A stretch of DNA of 64,000 bases from Gongronella butleri. Taxonomy: Eukaryota > Mucoromycota > Mucoromycetes > Mucorales > Cunninghamellaceae. Below are positions 11,540 through 23,275 of this stretch, one piece after another; the first letter of the stretch is position 1; every line of letters begins with the position of its first letter. The position numbers and the translations under genes were made by a program. The stretch is from positions 310,001 to 374,000 of the forward strand of contig JAIWZP010000028.1 of assembly GCA_025201375.1 (NCBI GenBank), in the 5' to 3' direction. A model generated the notes under the pieces. That model was given only the letters and a program-made list of their open reading frames with translations. It had not been told where the DNA came from and ran no database searches.

Positions 11540-12190
11540 AAACGTATGATTTTTACGTATTCCAGTTTTACTACTGACTAGCAGGGAGGCAAAGCATCTA
11601 ATGGGATGACTTGCAGGCCGCAGCCTGTCAGCACACAAAAATACTGTAAATTGCTATTTTGGGAAGGTGTCAAACATGAATTGGCGAAAACAAATCTTGA
11701 CCAACAAAGCAGGCACTTTTCTCAGTCGATCGGCGTTCATGCGTTACTCTTTGAGCATTTTCTGATCTTGTTGGGGCATTCTGCCATTTTGTCTGCCAAT
11801 AGCAAATCGTCGGAGTTACCTGTCTGGGATGCATTGATCGCCCGGAGTTCGAAATTTCCCAAATTTGGCACTTTCTGAGATTGAAATGTGTGACCCCTGA
11901 GTGACCCCTGAATATTTCAAAAGTTGTCATAGCGCTTTGGGGGTTTAAGCTTTTTTGTTGCAACTTTTGCGCTGAATGTGATGCAGGTACAGTATTTTTG
12001 AGCGGGGTTGGTCATGCAGATGACGAGATAAATGCTAAACTGGGCAAATTGAAGGTTTTTGGGATTTGCAGGCTCAAAAAAATCGGGCGGACGCTTCGTG
12101 AGCAATGGGCTGCAGTCCGTGCCGTGACGCAATTTTCATCGGCGGGCAGGTACGGTAGGCTGTAAAAAAATTCTGGAGGCACATGGCACA
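11540..12190. repeat. Dispersed decayed repeat, copy 1 (uninterrupted)
   Basis: Similar over several hundred bases to 36900-38330. Shared words include GGCAAAGCATCTAATG, TCTCAGTCGATCG, GTTCATGCG, CTGCCATTTTGTCTGCC, TGGGATGCATTGATCG and GGGGGTTTAAGCTTTTTTG. Unlike the other copy, it has no LTR inserted at the CTTTG near 11749-11753. No intact reading frame; probably a relic of a mobile element. Confidence 0.7.
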
Positions 12191-12458
12191 ACAAGCCGGC
12201 AAAGTCTGAAAAACAGGCTATCCATCATGCTCCAGGAGGGGAGCTAGGGAGGAATCTTTTTAATTTTTGCAGCGCACGATCGCCGTGCGCTCGTGTCGTA
12301 AGTTGCAGATATCTTACATTCGCGACATGATGAGCAGAAAAACTAGAAAGAAATGGTAAAAATGGACATTTTTTTACAGTATGTACATTATCAAAAACAC
12401 AAACGCTCAGCGCACGCAGTAACGCGTCATGCATGCATCACGGGTTTATTAAGATGAT

Positions 12459-13259
12459 TTACGACGGCGCGGGGGCATCAGAAGCACGCTTTGTGTCCTG
12501 GTGAATGAGGAATGGCTGTGTAAATGCCTTTTGGAATCGCTGGACTTTGCGCTCGCCAAAGCCTGGGCACAGACCAAGCTGATCGGCGTCTGCCTGTGCC
12601 ATGGCTGCAAAGGAACCAAAGGTGGACATGAGGGTAAGCGCGTCGGTTTTGTTCACGGAGTTGATGTTCGTGAGGGTATCGGACATGGTGGCGTAATAGT
12701 CGGTGTCGTCGGTGGGCTTCTCGCGGATCAGGTCGTCGGGCTTGTGTTCAAACGCCTTGTATGTCTCAAGGTACCGCGCAGTCTCGTCGTGGCTCCAGCT
12801 GAGCATCAGCGTGAACTGATGGCTGATGGCGGCAAGATTCAGCTCACGCAGCGCCGCATAATGATCATCCGTGTCCACGAGCACCATCAGCACGCGCAAC
12901 ACATACATGCTCTTGAGCGCGGCCATGCGCCCATAAATGTAGTTTGGGTACAACCGGTGGTACCGCAGACTACATGCAAAAAAAGGCGCGCGTCAGCACA
13001 TTTTCATGCAAATGGTTCATTTTTGCCCTCATTGATGCGCTCGTTTGTCTCGCTTTTTGCTGCCTTGCCTGAGATATAGGACGCCCGTGGTGGCACCGAC
13101 GACATAGTCGGCCTTGAGGGAGCCGTCAAACTCGTAGGGGACGTTTCGCACGCAGTGCAAGACTGGGTTTTTTTCCTGCGTGGGATTGACAAGGATAGCA
13201 TTGCCCAGCGACCTCTTGACAGTAGGCTTGGCCGACGGCGTCGTCGTGTCAGTGTTCAT
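12459..13259 (-). CDS. RAD10: RAD10/ERCC1 structure-specific endonuclease subunit
   Basis: Non-catalytic partner of XPF/Rad1, which makes the 5' incision in nucleotide excision repair and acts in crosslink and recombination repair in the nucleus. Two exons, 13259-13069 and 12969-12459, give 233 aa. Features are the central-domain block LRYHRLYPNYIY, then LRVLMVLVDTDDHYAALREL, the segment HDETARYLETYKAFEHKPDD, and the tandem helix-hairpin-helix region (LTNINSVNKTDALTLMSTFG and LCPGFGERKVQRF). It is short, close to yeast Rad10. The intron has a GC donor (CAG|GCAAGG) and an AG acceptor; splicing there restores the conserved SLRYHRL. Its start lies 156 bp from the SSL2 start on the other strand. 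Confidence 0.93.
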
Positions 13260-13415
13260 GAAGGAAGCAAAACAGGAAAGAAAAAAAAAAAAAAAAAGTG
13301 GAACGGTGCGTGTGAGCGCAGTTTAAATCTTTACGCCTGCGGCAGGGAGGCCTAAAATCGGCCAACATGTTTTTTTGTCACTTTTTTTCTGTTCTTCTTC
13401 TTAGCAGTATTCGGC
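13260..13415. promoter_or_regulatory. Shared divergent promoter of RAD10 and SSL2
   Basis: The 156-bp gap between two oppositely directed start codons must hold both core promoters. It includes an A17 run near 13281-13297 and a T/C-rich tract near 13370-13402 (TTTTTTTCTGTTCTTCTTCTT) just before the SSL2 start. Promoter function is inferred from position only. Confidence 0.5.
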
Positions 13416-16400
13416 ATGGGCAAAAGAAAGATTGAAGGCAAGTGGTCAAACGATCCGATCATTACACTTTTTTCACACTATTTCCTTTTGACAGACACGC
13501 AGACAGACGATGAGGACGACGATGTCCAGCTGGATGCCAGCCTTCAGCTTCGATTGAACGGTAAAAAGGGGGCGAGGGCAATGGCAAGGGACATGGTAAG
13601 GGCTCCTTTTGCTGACTCATTATGTTCTTTAGTGCCGAAGAACGCGAATTTGGAAATTGCGTCGCTTAACCAGCGAGCGTCTGGCGAGCACGACCCTCTG
13701 TCGCACATTTTCGGCAAAGAGGATTATACCTACCTGCCTCTCAAGCCGGACCACAGCTCGCGGCCGCTGTGGATCAGCCCCGAGGACGGCCACATCATCC
13801 TCGAGGGCTTTTCCCCCATTGCCGAGCAAGCTCAGGACTTTTTGGTGGCGATCAGCGAACCAGTGAGCAGGTATGTTCAGCAATGGGGATGGGGGATGGG
13901 GGATGAGGGCAAAATTGGCTCACTTTTTGCCTTTTTTTTTTTTTAGACCGACGCACGTCCAGGAATACCGATTGACGCCGTATTCATTGTATGCGGCTGT
14001 GTCTGTTGGTCTCGAGACCGAGGACATCATCGAGGTGCTGAATCGTCTGAGCAAAGTACCTGTGCCCGACGCAATTGTGCAATTTATCCGGTCGTGCACG
14101 CTGTCGTACGGCAAGGTCAAGCTTGTTCTCAAGCACAATCGCTACTATGTCGAATCGTCGCACCCAGAGACCCTGCAGATGCTGCTAAAGGACGCCGTCA
14201 TCAGCCCTGGCCGTGTCGTCCGCGACGACAATGACGTCATCATCAGCGGCCCGCCGTCTGTGATGCAAGCACAGCAAAACGGCAAGAACAAGCCAGGCAA
14301 TGCCGCGCTGCTTGTGAGCAGCAAGCCCACCAATAAGGACCTCATGATACCCGGCACGAAAAAGCAAGATCCCGCTGCGCCAGCCAATGGCGATGCCAAA
14401 AAGGAGCAAAAAGAAGATGACAGCCTCTTTGGTGCTGTCGTGCACATTGACAAGGACGATGACGATGACGACGACGATATTGAGGGCGACCAGGTCCATT
14501 CGTTTGAAATCGCACCAGACTACGTTGAGGTACGCTCGAAAAAAAAAAAGGAAAATGCTGCGCGCGCGTGACAGGCCCTGACGCGTTTTTTTTTTTTTTT
14601 GGGCTTTTTTTTTTTGGCTTTTTAGATCATCAAAAAGCGCTGCAATGACATTGACTACCCAATGCTGGAGGAATACGATTTCCGCAACGATACCATCAAC
14701 GCCAACCTGGAAATTGACCTCAAGCCCACGACGGTCATTCGTCCTTATCAAGAAAAGTCGCTTTCCAAAATGTTTGGTAATGGTCGCGCGCGCTCGGGCA
14801 TCATCGTGTTGCCATGCGGTGCTGGCAAGACTCTTGTCGGCATCACCGCCGCCGCCACCATCCGAAAGTCGGCCCTTGTTCTGTGCACATCCTCGTAAAT
14901 CGGTGCTTTTTCTTTTGTAAAGCGAGGTCACATCTCATTTTTTTTTACTTGTTAGTGTGTCTGTCATGCAATGGAAGCAGCAATTCCTGCAATGGAGCAA
15001 TATCAAGGAGAGCCAGATCGCCGTGTTCACGTCCGATTGCAAAGAAAAGGTATAAAAAAAAAGGGGAGGTTGCGGCACCGTGACATGGTCATGTACAGGA
15101 GCACAAAGAGCACGTGCTCACAGTCTGTGTTTTCCTAGTTTGCCGGCGCCGCAGGCATTGTGATTTCGACGTACTCGATGGTGGCCAACAAGCGCAAGCG
15201 CTCGTACGACGCACAAAAGATGATGGAATTCCTCGAGTCGCGTGAGTGGGGCTTTTTGCTCCTCGACGAGGTGCACGTCGTGCCTGCCAACATGTTCCGT
15301 ACCGTCGTCACCACCATTGCCGCGCACGCCAAGCTCGGCCTCACGGGTAAAAATGAAAAAAAAAAAATGAAAATGGATGGCTTTTTGACATTTTTTGATT
15401 AGCGACGCTCGTGCGTGAGGACGAAAAAATCGACGACTTGAACTTTTTGATCGGTCCCAAGTTGTACGAGGCCAATTGGCTCGATCTGGCTAACAAGGGC
15501 CACATTGCCAATGTCCAGGTAAAAGACGAGTGATTTTAAAAAGCGTGTCGCGACGTGCTGACGGTATTTCTTTTTAACCAGTGTGCCGAGGTTTGGTGCT
15601 CCATGACACCCGAGTTTTACAAGGAATATCTGTACGAGAACAATCGCAAGCGTACGTTGCTCTACGTCATGAATCCCAAAAAATTCCAGGCATGCCAATA
15701 CCTGATAAAGTATCACGAGGCCCGCGGCGACAAGATCATTGTCTTTTCCGACAATGTCTACGCCCTGGTGGTAAGCTTGCTCCAATTTGTCTCTCGAATC
15801 CGTGTTTATGCCTCTTTTTTTTTCAACGTAGGAATATGCCAGGAAGCTGAACAAGCCGTACATTTACGGTGGCACTGGCCAGCAGGAGCGCATGCGCATC
15901 TTGCAAAACTTCCAATATAACCCGGCTGTCAGCACCATCTTCCTCTCCAAGGTTGGCGACACGAGCATTGATTTGCCCGAGGCCACGTGCCTGATCCAGA
16001 TCTCGTCGCATTATGGCTCGCGCCGCCAAGAAGCACAGCGCCTTGGTCGCATTCTGCGTGCCAAGCGTCGTAATGACGAGGGCTTCAATGCCTTTTTCTA
16101 CTCGCTGGTGTCGAGAGATACGCAAGAAATGTACTATTCGACCAAGCGCCAGCAATTCCTCATCGATCAAGGCTACGCGTTCAAGGTCATCACCAACCTG
16201 GAGGGCATGGAGGCAGACGAGGATTTGGTCTTTAGGACGCATCAAGAACAGATGGATCTCTTGAAATCTGTGTTGCTCGCCAACGAGGTAACAATTCAAA
16301 AAAAAAAAAAAAAAAAGAAAAGCGCGCATGGCCCCCATTCACACAATTTTTTTGCAGTCTGAGATGAAGGATGAGGACCTGGATGTCACGGACGATGTGG

Positions 16401-16606
16401 GCGCGATTACGGACAAGCGTGTGGCCAGCAAAAACATGAATGGACTTGTCAGGCGCCAAGTGACGACGTCCAAGACACTTGCCGGCGGCGACAACATGGC
16501 GTACATGGAGTACGCGCGCAATGCCGGCGGCCAATTCACCAGCCGCGGCGGTGGCCCCGCAAAATCGCACCATCCTTTCTTCAAAAAACACTTTGGTCGC
16601 AATTGA
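13416..16606 (+). CDS. SSL2: TFIIH helicase/translocase XPB (SSL2/ERCC3)
   Basis: ATP-dependent DNA translocase of TFIIH that opens promoters and repair bubbles. Eleven exons proposed: 13416-13437, 13495-13560, 13633-13870, 13947-14529, 14626-14894, 14956-15049, 15139-15346, 15403-15518, 15582-15770, 15832-16287 and 16358-16606, giving 829 aa, with phases consistent throughout. Seen in order: the XPB N-terminal domain ([14 protein letters not shown]...[20 protein letters not shown]), an Asp-rich insert near residue 265, [16 protein letters not shown], Walker [12 protein letters not shown] (about residue 364), the DEVH box, the RED motif in [19 protein letters not shown], and motif [16 protein letters not shown]. 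Intron 1 appears to use a GC donor (GAAG|GCAAGT). Introns 1 and 2 are multiples of three without stops, so their removal is inferred from family alignment. Confidence 0.93.
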
Positions 16607-17249
16607 GCTGTGATTTCTATACAATTTTTTAATTACATTCATTTTTTTTTAAAAAAAAATCCATTTGCATTTGTCTCCTACACTTTTTTGGATGTGAGAC
16701 GGCGCAGCATGAGCATTAAAGAGAGAGGACGAGATTTGATTCGCCGACTTGCGAGGGCCATGGCCCGGACAGAGCGGTGCCCGGACCGGAGCTGGGATTT
16801 TTTGGTAAGTCTTGAGGACGTGAGGCCGCTGGACTTGACCTTTTTTTTCTTTCTCTTTTACTTATTGTACGTATCCGACCCCTACGTGTAAGCATGATGA
16901 AACGAATGGCGCCATGAGCCTTGTGCAATGGATCGATCGACAGCCATTCACGATACAGATACATTGGAAACGAGGATGGATGCACCTTGTCCTGAGGATG
17001 GATGGATTCCTTGGATCCTTTGAGATCGCAACGCATCCATCCATCGCTGATTCCCAACACCATCCATCCATTTATCTATCCATCCATCCGACGACACCAT
17101 TGCTTTTTTGCTTTCATCCGCGCTCGCATCGATCTATCCAATGCCATATTGGCCATGACGCTTCGTTTCATCTTGCGCACAATACACATAGACCTCTTTT
17201 TTTCAGACGAATTAGGAGTGCTCATGATCTTTTTTTTTTCTTGTAGAAC
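16607..17249. other. SSL2-RPS7 intergenic region with probable RPS7 5'-UTR intron
   Basis: A strong donor (TTTG|GTAAGT at 16804/16805) and the acceptor TTTTTCTTGTAG ending at 17246, three bases before the RPS7 start codon, bound a likely 442-nt 5'-UTR intron. The region also contains a CATCCATCCATC microsatellite (about 17033-17095). Long leader introns are common in ribosomal-protein genes. There is no independent protein-coding gene. Confidence 0.55.
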
Positions 17250-17907
17250 ATGGCTAGCAAGATTGTGAAAATGGCTGGTGCCAAGCCTATCGATCAATTC
17301 GAGATCACCATCGGCCAAGCTATCTTGGACCTCGAGAACTCTGTCCCCGAGTTGAAGAAGGATCTCCGTCCCCTCACCATCACCGGTGCCAAGGAGGTAA
17401 TTTTTCAATGGATCCCCATTGCCGTTGCCCATGACGACCAACACGTTCCTTCTTTTTTTTTGGATGATTTAGGTTGAGCTCGGTGCTGGCAAGCAAGCCA
17501 TTGTCATCTTTGTGCCCGTGCCCCAGCAAAAGGCCTTCAACAAGATCCAGCAGCGCTTGACCCGTGAGTTGGAGAAGAAGTTCTCTGACCGCCACGTCGT
17601 GTTTGTTTCGCAGCGCCGCATCTTGAAGAAGCCCAGCCGCCGCGAGAACCCCAAGCAGCCCCGTCCCCGCACGCGCACCTTGACGGCCGTCCACGACGCC
17701 ATCTTGGAGGACCTCGTCTACCCCACCGAGATTGTCGGCAAGCGCACCCGCGTCAAGGTCGATGGCTCCAAGACCATCAAGTGCTTCTTGGACACCAAGG
17801 ACCAGACCTCGCTCGAGTACAAGCTCTCCACCTTCTCGGCCGTCTACCGCAAGTTGACCGGCAAGGACGTCGTCTTTGAATTCCCTGCCAACGCTGAGCT
17901 GTTCTAA
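17250..17907 (+). CDS. RPS7: 40S ribosomal protein S7 (eS7)
   Basis: Component of the cytosolic small ribosomal subunit. Two coding exons, 17250-17396 and 17473-17907, give 193 aa, the standard length for eS7. Diagnostic segments are [55 protein letters not shown] and [20 protein letters not shown]. The 3' flank is CT-rich, as expected for a highly expressed gene. A 5'-UTR intron is likely immediately upstream. Codon use is markedly C-ending in the second exon, consistent with high expression. Confidence 0.97.
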
Positions 17908-19859
17908 GGCAACTCGCTTCACCCCTCACTTCAACCCCCCTTTTTCTCCTCTCCACATCTCTCTGTCATATACACACTTTTTTTTTGTGATGCATTAAAC
18001 AAAAAGAAATCTTTTCTGTCCTTTTTATGCTGTCTTGGGTGTTTTGTTGTCGTGTATATTAGGCTGACGCTCTTTTTTGATCACCAATGGTCACGTAATG
18101 CAACAGGTCGCGTTCTTTCTGGTGATACGCATTTCAAGGTGCTGTGGCCAATTTTCATCAACGTAGCCTTGAATTAGAGCGGCAAACTCACAACGTTCGA
18201 TTTTACGCCAGAACCAGTTGAAGAAGATACATTTGACCACAAGAACACGCGCTATGCACTATGGATCGTGATTTGATCACAATCGACCGGTTCAACATGA
18301 TGAAAAAAGGCAAAACAACCCAAGTAATAACGCCATATGCAGGCTGACTTGGGTCGACTTAATCAATAGTCGCCCAAATTGCATTTCCTTGGTTTCTAAA
18401 TGCAAAGCACACTGTGTTCAAAGTTTGACAGCTATTAGAGCCCCAGCCGTCGTCAAATTTGCCAAAATGGTCATTTTGCTTAGATTGCCTATGGTAACTA
18501 GCAAACGAGGCGTATTTTGGCGCCACGAAATTTATTGCAACGAGAAAGAGTATGCTACAAACTCCTAGGGCCTCGGTTAGCCAAGGCAAAAAGTGAATGG
18601 GAGCGCGCAACAGGCAAATCAAAAATGAGCCCTGACGAGCCACCAAAACAAAAATAGGAAAAGTGGGTTCACAGAATGGCGCCAAACATGCACAGAAGAA
18701 TGGCTGCATTGCAAAACCACCAAAATGACAAAAAAAAAAGGCAATCCACCAGCTCGGTGACGAGCAATGAGCGATTTTAGATTAAATTTCAACTACGAAT
18801 TCCACGGGGAAAACGCGTCATAGAGTCTCGTTGACGCGTCTATCGGCAAGAGATGGTCTACATGCATAGAGTTGATGCCAAAAACGAAGCAGGAATAACC
18901 AAACTGACGCGCTTTTTCGACGCGTCAAATTCATAATCATCTTTGTCGCGCATTAGTTTTTGCCAAAACGTCACTTTTTCACTGATCACCGATGTCCACG
19001 TACGAAGCGAACCGTACTCTTTCTGTCAATGTGTATTTCTTCTAGATTTATGCATTTTTCATCGAGATCATCTTGGGTCGAAAATAAGACCTCAAACGCA
19101 TTTTTCGCGGAAACCAGGCAATGGACATCTATTTTTTATTGCGTTTTTATCGGTTATTCGGGTAACTTTTATCCTGTTACCAGTGTGGCATGGCGATCGG
19201 ATGACCAAAACTTCTTCTTTTTCAAATCATCGACTATATCCCTTGGAAGAGTCGCGGTTTTGAAAATCGTCGCAACGCGCTTACCAGCGGCCCCAAATCT
19301 CCCGGAGCAGACTCATTTGAACGGGAGAGCCTGGAAGAATCGATTCAACGAGCAGATCATTATTGTTTGCCAAAAGTTCGTCGACAATCGAGCAAAATAC
19401 AAATAAAATGGTTTATTTGCGATTTTCATAGAATATCATTACTTTATCACCAGGAGGCTCATTATTTTGTCAGAAACTGCTCTTTTTTCTCTTTCAAATG
19501 AGCTCTTTTCCAGCGCATCCGTTCCCTTGTCGGGTAATCGCGAGAGATTTAAGAAAAAAAGTAGGTTTAATAGCGAAATCCGCGCTCTTTAACGAGCAAC
19601 CAAGCATTGCGAACGCATTTACACGGTACCTTTGTTCTCTGGTCTTGCATGAATCCGACCCTCATCGTCACAAAATACAATAGGAGCGTCAATTTGGCGT
19701 GACTTTCTCCTTATTTTGTTAAAACGCGATAAAAATTGAGCGATTGATGCAGAAAAAAAGATTTATTGGAGCATAGTACAAAGAAAGAAACAAAGAGAGG
19801 AAAAAAAAAAAGTGTACAAGGTATCAGGGAAAGGGTTTTAAAAAAAAGGAGGAGGAGGA
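17908..19859. other. Intergenic decayed-repeat region
   Basis: Nearly 2 kb without a recognisable gene. Contains one copy of the hairpin core GCTCGGTGACGAGC (18752-18765), which recurs with changes at 33619-33632 and, inverted, at 50082-50095, together with the flanking GCGATTTTAGATT. Scattered GACGCGTC words occur. The longest frames (about 18943-19406) have no protein-like composition or splice context. Confidence 0.6.
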
Positions 19860-22700
19860 TCATTGGATCCAGACGACGTCGTCGGTGTCTTCTAAAGAGT
19901 CAAGAGTAAAGGAGGACGAGATGCGTGTAGGTTGATGGTGTCGCTCTTTGAATCGCGAGTAGGCGAGTCTCTGAGCAGGTGGTGTGAGTCTGTTTGCGTC
20001 GTGGTGCGGGTGATTTGCCTCCATGGGCGGAGGAATGGAGGCATCAAGCTTATCCTGCTGCTGTTGATGGTGCAGCGCATCGTCGACCTCGTCGTCCAGC
20101 AGCGAGTCGGTGTCCTCGTTGCATGTTGTCTCATTGACAAACGAGTAACCGACGAATTGGTCGTCGAGACACGTGGAATCGGTCAATGGCTTCCAGCGAC
20201 GCGTGGTGTCATCCACATAGTCGTCGTCCAGGGGCGCGAGGCTGTCAATATCGTCGTCATTGTCGCCCAATGGGTGGTCATTGTCAACATCTTGGTCATC
20301 ATCGTCATCATCATGAGGACGCCAATCGTGGCAATGAGAAGATAGGCGTGGCGACAATTTGACAAAGTCGGGATCAAAGTGGCTGACGTCTGTTTCTGAC
20401 TTTAGGCGTGGCACAAAGGGTGCTGGTAGGCGCTTGTGATAGACATCGTCCCAATCGATGCCATCAAAGTAGGCGTGTGCGCGAATGGCCTCGATGCCAT
20501 CCAATCCGTCGTAGAAAAAGTGTGCGCAGCCGAGGCGCTGGTGCGGGTCGCGTTGAAGCAGACCATAGATGAGGTCGGCCGCTTCGGGACTCATGGTCGT
20601 AGGGATCTCTAATGGATCCTGCAGGGCTCGGCGGTACACATCGTCGTCGGTATCACCGCCAAACGGTGTGTACCCAACGTGCATCTCGTAAATAAGCACG
20701 CCAAGGCTCCAATAGTCGGACGCAAACGTGTATGGCTCGTTGATCCACACCTCGGGTGCCATGTACTCGGGCGTCCCGCAAAAAGTCGTCGTTGTCGGCG
20801 GCGAACCCGCGCCAACGCGCATCGTCTCCTCTTGGTCCGACGCGCCCGAGCCAAACAGCTTGGAAAACCCGAAATCCGTCAACACCACGTGCCCATCCGC
20901 CGCCAAAAGTACGTTTTCAGGCTTGAGGTCACTAAATCATGAGAAAAATGGGGGAAAAAACGGGAAATGGGAAAAATCAGGACCCCTTTTTTTTCTAACG
21001 ATCTTTTTTTTTTTTTTTTTTACCGGTAGAGGATGCCGAGGCGATGCAACTCCTGGAGCCCCATGAGGATCTCGGCGGCATAAAATCGGCACCGATACGC
21101 ATTGAAATAGAAATTGAGCTGGAGTTGCGTGGCAAGGTCACTTCCGACGTGGTAATCCATGATGAGGAAGAGCTGGTTGGCGTTTTGGAACGAGCAGTGC
21201 AACTTGATGATGAATGGGTGTTGTGTCTTGGCCACTTTTGTAAGGATATCGCGTTCCATACGCGTGTGTTCACTCTCGCGCTGCGTAATCACCCATTTCT
21301 TGCTGATAGCCTTCATTGCATACAACCGTGACGTTGCGTGGTGGCGAACGAGAATCACCTTTTTTTGAGGAGGAAGAGAAATGAGCGACAATTGGTTCAT
21401 TTTTGTCATTTTTGCCTCTTTTTCCGTTCATTCATTTCGCTTTTTTTGCTTTATTTTTTTACCTTGCCCATGCACCCCTTGCCGAGGACCTTGAGCAATT
21501 GAAGGTCGTCGAGGGTCATTTTGCCGGATCGGCCTGCCAATTGGGTCTTTTGAACCGTTTTGAGTGGTTTGAGGGCGGTGACCGGTGGTGCTTGTGCGGC
21601 GGCCATGGATGGCAGGCCCTGGAAACATGTGAGCGTCGAAGGCAGCGACGGCAAAGATGGCATGGAGATCATGTGTACGGCTGCGTCTGTGGCGGACACG
21701 AGGGTGGTGGGCTCGGATGGCGGAAGCGGGAACATGGCCGAGAGAGATCGCGCGCCTTGGTCGACCTGGAGCCAGGGCGACGCGGCGAGATCGTCGTCGT
21801 CTTCTTCCGGTTCGTTGAGGCCGGATTCCTCGGGAATGGCGCTGTGGCCGCGCTCGGGCAATGGCGGTAAAGGGCGTGTGGCCAAGTAATCCAATTTGAG
21901 CGCATGCTGCTGCACCATGCAATGCATATCGGCTTTGCTGATGACCACGTCGTCATCGCGTTGCGGCGCCAAAAAGTCACGCAAAAGTGTCGACATGCCC
22001 GTCAATGGATGGGATGCACATTCCCACAAATACGCCTCCAGCTTGGGTCCCATGCATCGCCTTGGCTTCCACTTTGTCAAAAGGAACCGCAGCTTCATCA
22101 GCAATGGCTTGCCGGGCTCGGCCGACTGGGACGGCAGCACAGGCGCTGCAGCCGCATAATGCGCTCGCAAAAGCGCATCAAATTCGACGAAATCATCCAT
22201 GTACCGCACAAGCGACACGTGCTGATGCTCTTGCTCCACAATGATGGTGAAAAGCTATCAAAGAAAAAAAAGAGGGCACATGAGCCGACGCGGAACGGGG
22301 CGGGCATTCAAAAAGGGCAAAAAAAAAAAAAGGGCCAAAGGGGCAAAATCGTGCTGGTAACACAGCGCATGGTCTTGTTTTTCTTTTGTGCGCAAATGTA
22401 TCCACACCACCCTCACACATGCTTTTGTTTTCCATTTGCCTGTTTTCGATTTTCATGGGTTGCGTGTTTTTTTTTTTTAGAGAAACTTACGGTGATTTGC
22501 TTTTTCGACAGCTTGAGATGCAGTAACGGATGCAAGGCGGACGTGGTCTCGACAACGACAATGTCGGAAAATGGCGAGGTGGCCGCGGGACGCGTCGCAC
22601 TGGCGGTGGTCGGGGGCATCGGCGCCTGCTTCCGTGCACCATGCTTTGAAAACGCCGTTTTCAGCGAGAGTGTCGATTTCTTTAGCGAGACCAACGGCAT
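19860..22700 (-). CDS. PX-domain AGC-family serine/threonine kinase
   Basis: Predicted phosphoinositide-binding AGC kinase. Four exons, 22700-22491, 22254-21463, 21358-21024 and 20931-19860, give 802 aa. A PX-like domain lies at about residues 60-180 (VSLVRYMDDFVEFDALL, then GPKLEAYLWECASHPL). The kinase domain has the glycine loop GKGCMGKV, the lysine in YAMKAI, the catalytic loop YRDLKPENVLL, DFGFSK and activation loop TTTFCGTPEYMAPEV. The AGC tail has LPAPFVPRLKSETDVSHFDPDF and a hydrophobic motif FVGYSF with a phosphorylatable serine. An Asp-rich stretch of about 40 residues separates these tail motifs, which is unusual. The layout resembles animal SGK3, but orthology is not claimed. The exon 3/4 junction falls inside the catalytic loop and joins correctly. 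Confidence 0.88.
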
Positions 22701-23275
22701 GAATGACTAAAAAAGGGGGGAAATGCGCGAAAGAAAAAAAGGGAAAAACGGCGCAGCGACGGGTCGATGAATGGATTAAAAGAGAGGAGAGGAAAGAAAG
22801 AATGGAATTGAAAAAGCGTTTAAAGGACCAATTTGAAAAAAAAAAAAAAGAACAAGGAAAAAAAAACAAAAAAAAAAAGAGACAGTGGATGGGCGCGTGT
22901 GTCATGTTGGGCGCGCAACACAAGAGCTTTTTATATTTCTTTCGGGAAGTGTGTTGTTTTGCCAACGTACAAAAAAGGGAATCAGTGACAAAAGGGCGCT
23001 TGGGACAAAAAAAAAAAGTGAGCGTTGTCTCTCCCAAAATAAGAAACAAGGTTCGGCATGACGGCAAAGGGGGAGGAAAAAAGGGGGTGTGGGGAGAAGG
23101 TGGCGGCCGCGCGCACTTGTTTCAAAAAGAAAAAGGGAAAAAGTGCGCGTCGTCTGGCCCAATTCGTCGTTTTACGGCCGTGTGGCCACTGCGTGCTGAG
23201 TGTACGTGTGTCACTTTTTTTTAAAAAAAGAGACCGCTGACTGGCCGAGCGATCTCTTTTTAAAAGGGGAGATGA
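22701..23275. other. Intergenic, A-rich low-complexity region
   Basis: Upstream region of the PX-AGC kinase and 3' flank of the RecA-like gene. It has many A-runs and GA-rich words (about 22770-22880). The apparent long frames on both strands are Lys/Glu- or Phe-rich products of this composition, and no gene is supported. Confidence 0.6.

Noticed and set aside
16710..16891. Possible small protein beginning MSIKERGRDLIRRLARAM
   Set aside because: It has no continuation after the strong donor at 16805 and is better explained as the RPS7 leader exon.
18943..19406. Plus-strand overlapping frames of 106 and 148 codons
   Set aside because: They lie in decayed-repeat DNA, lack splice context and protein-like composition, and overlap each other in different frames.
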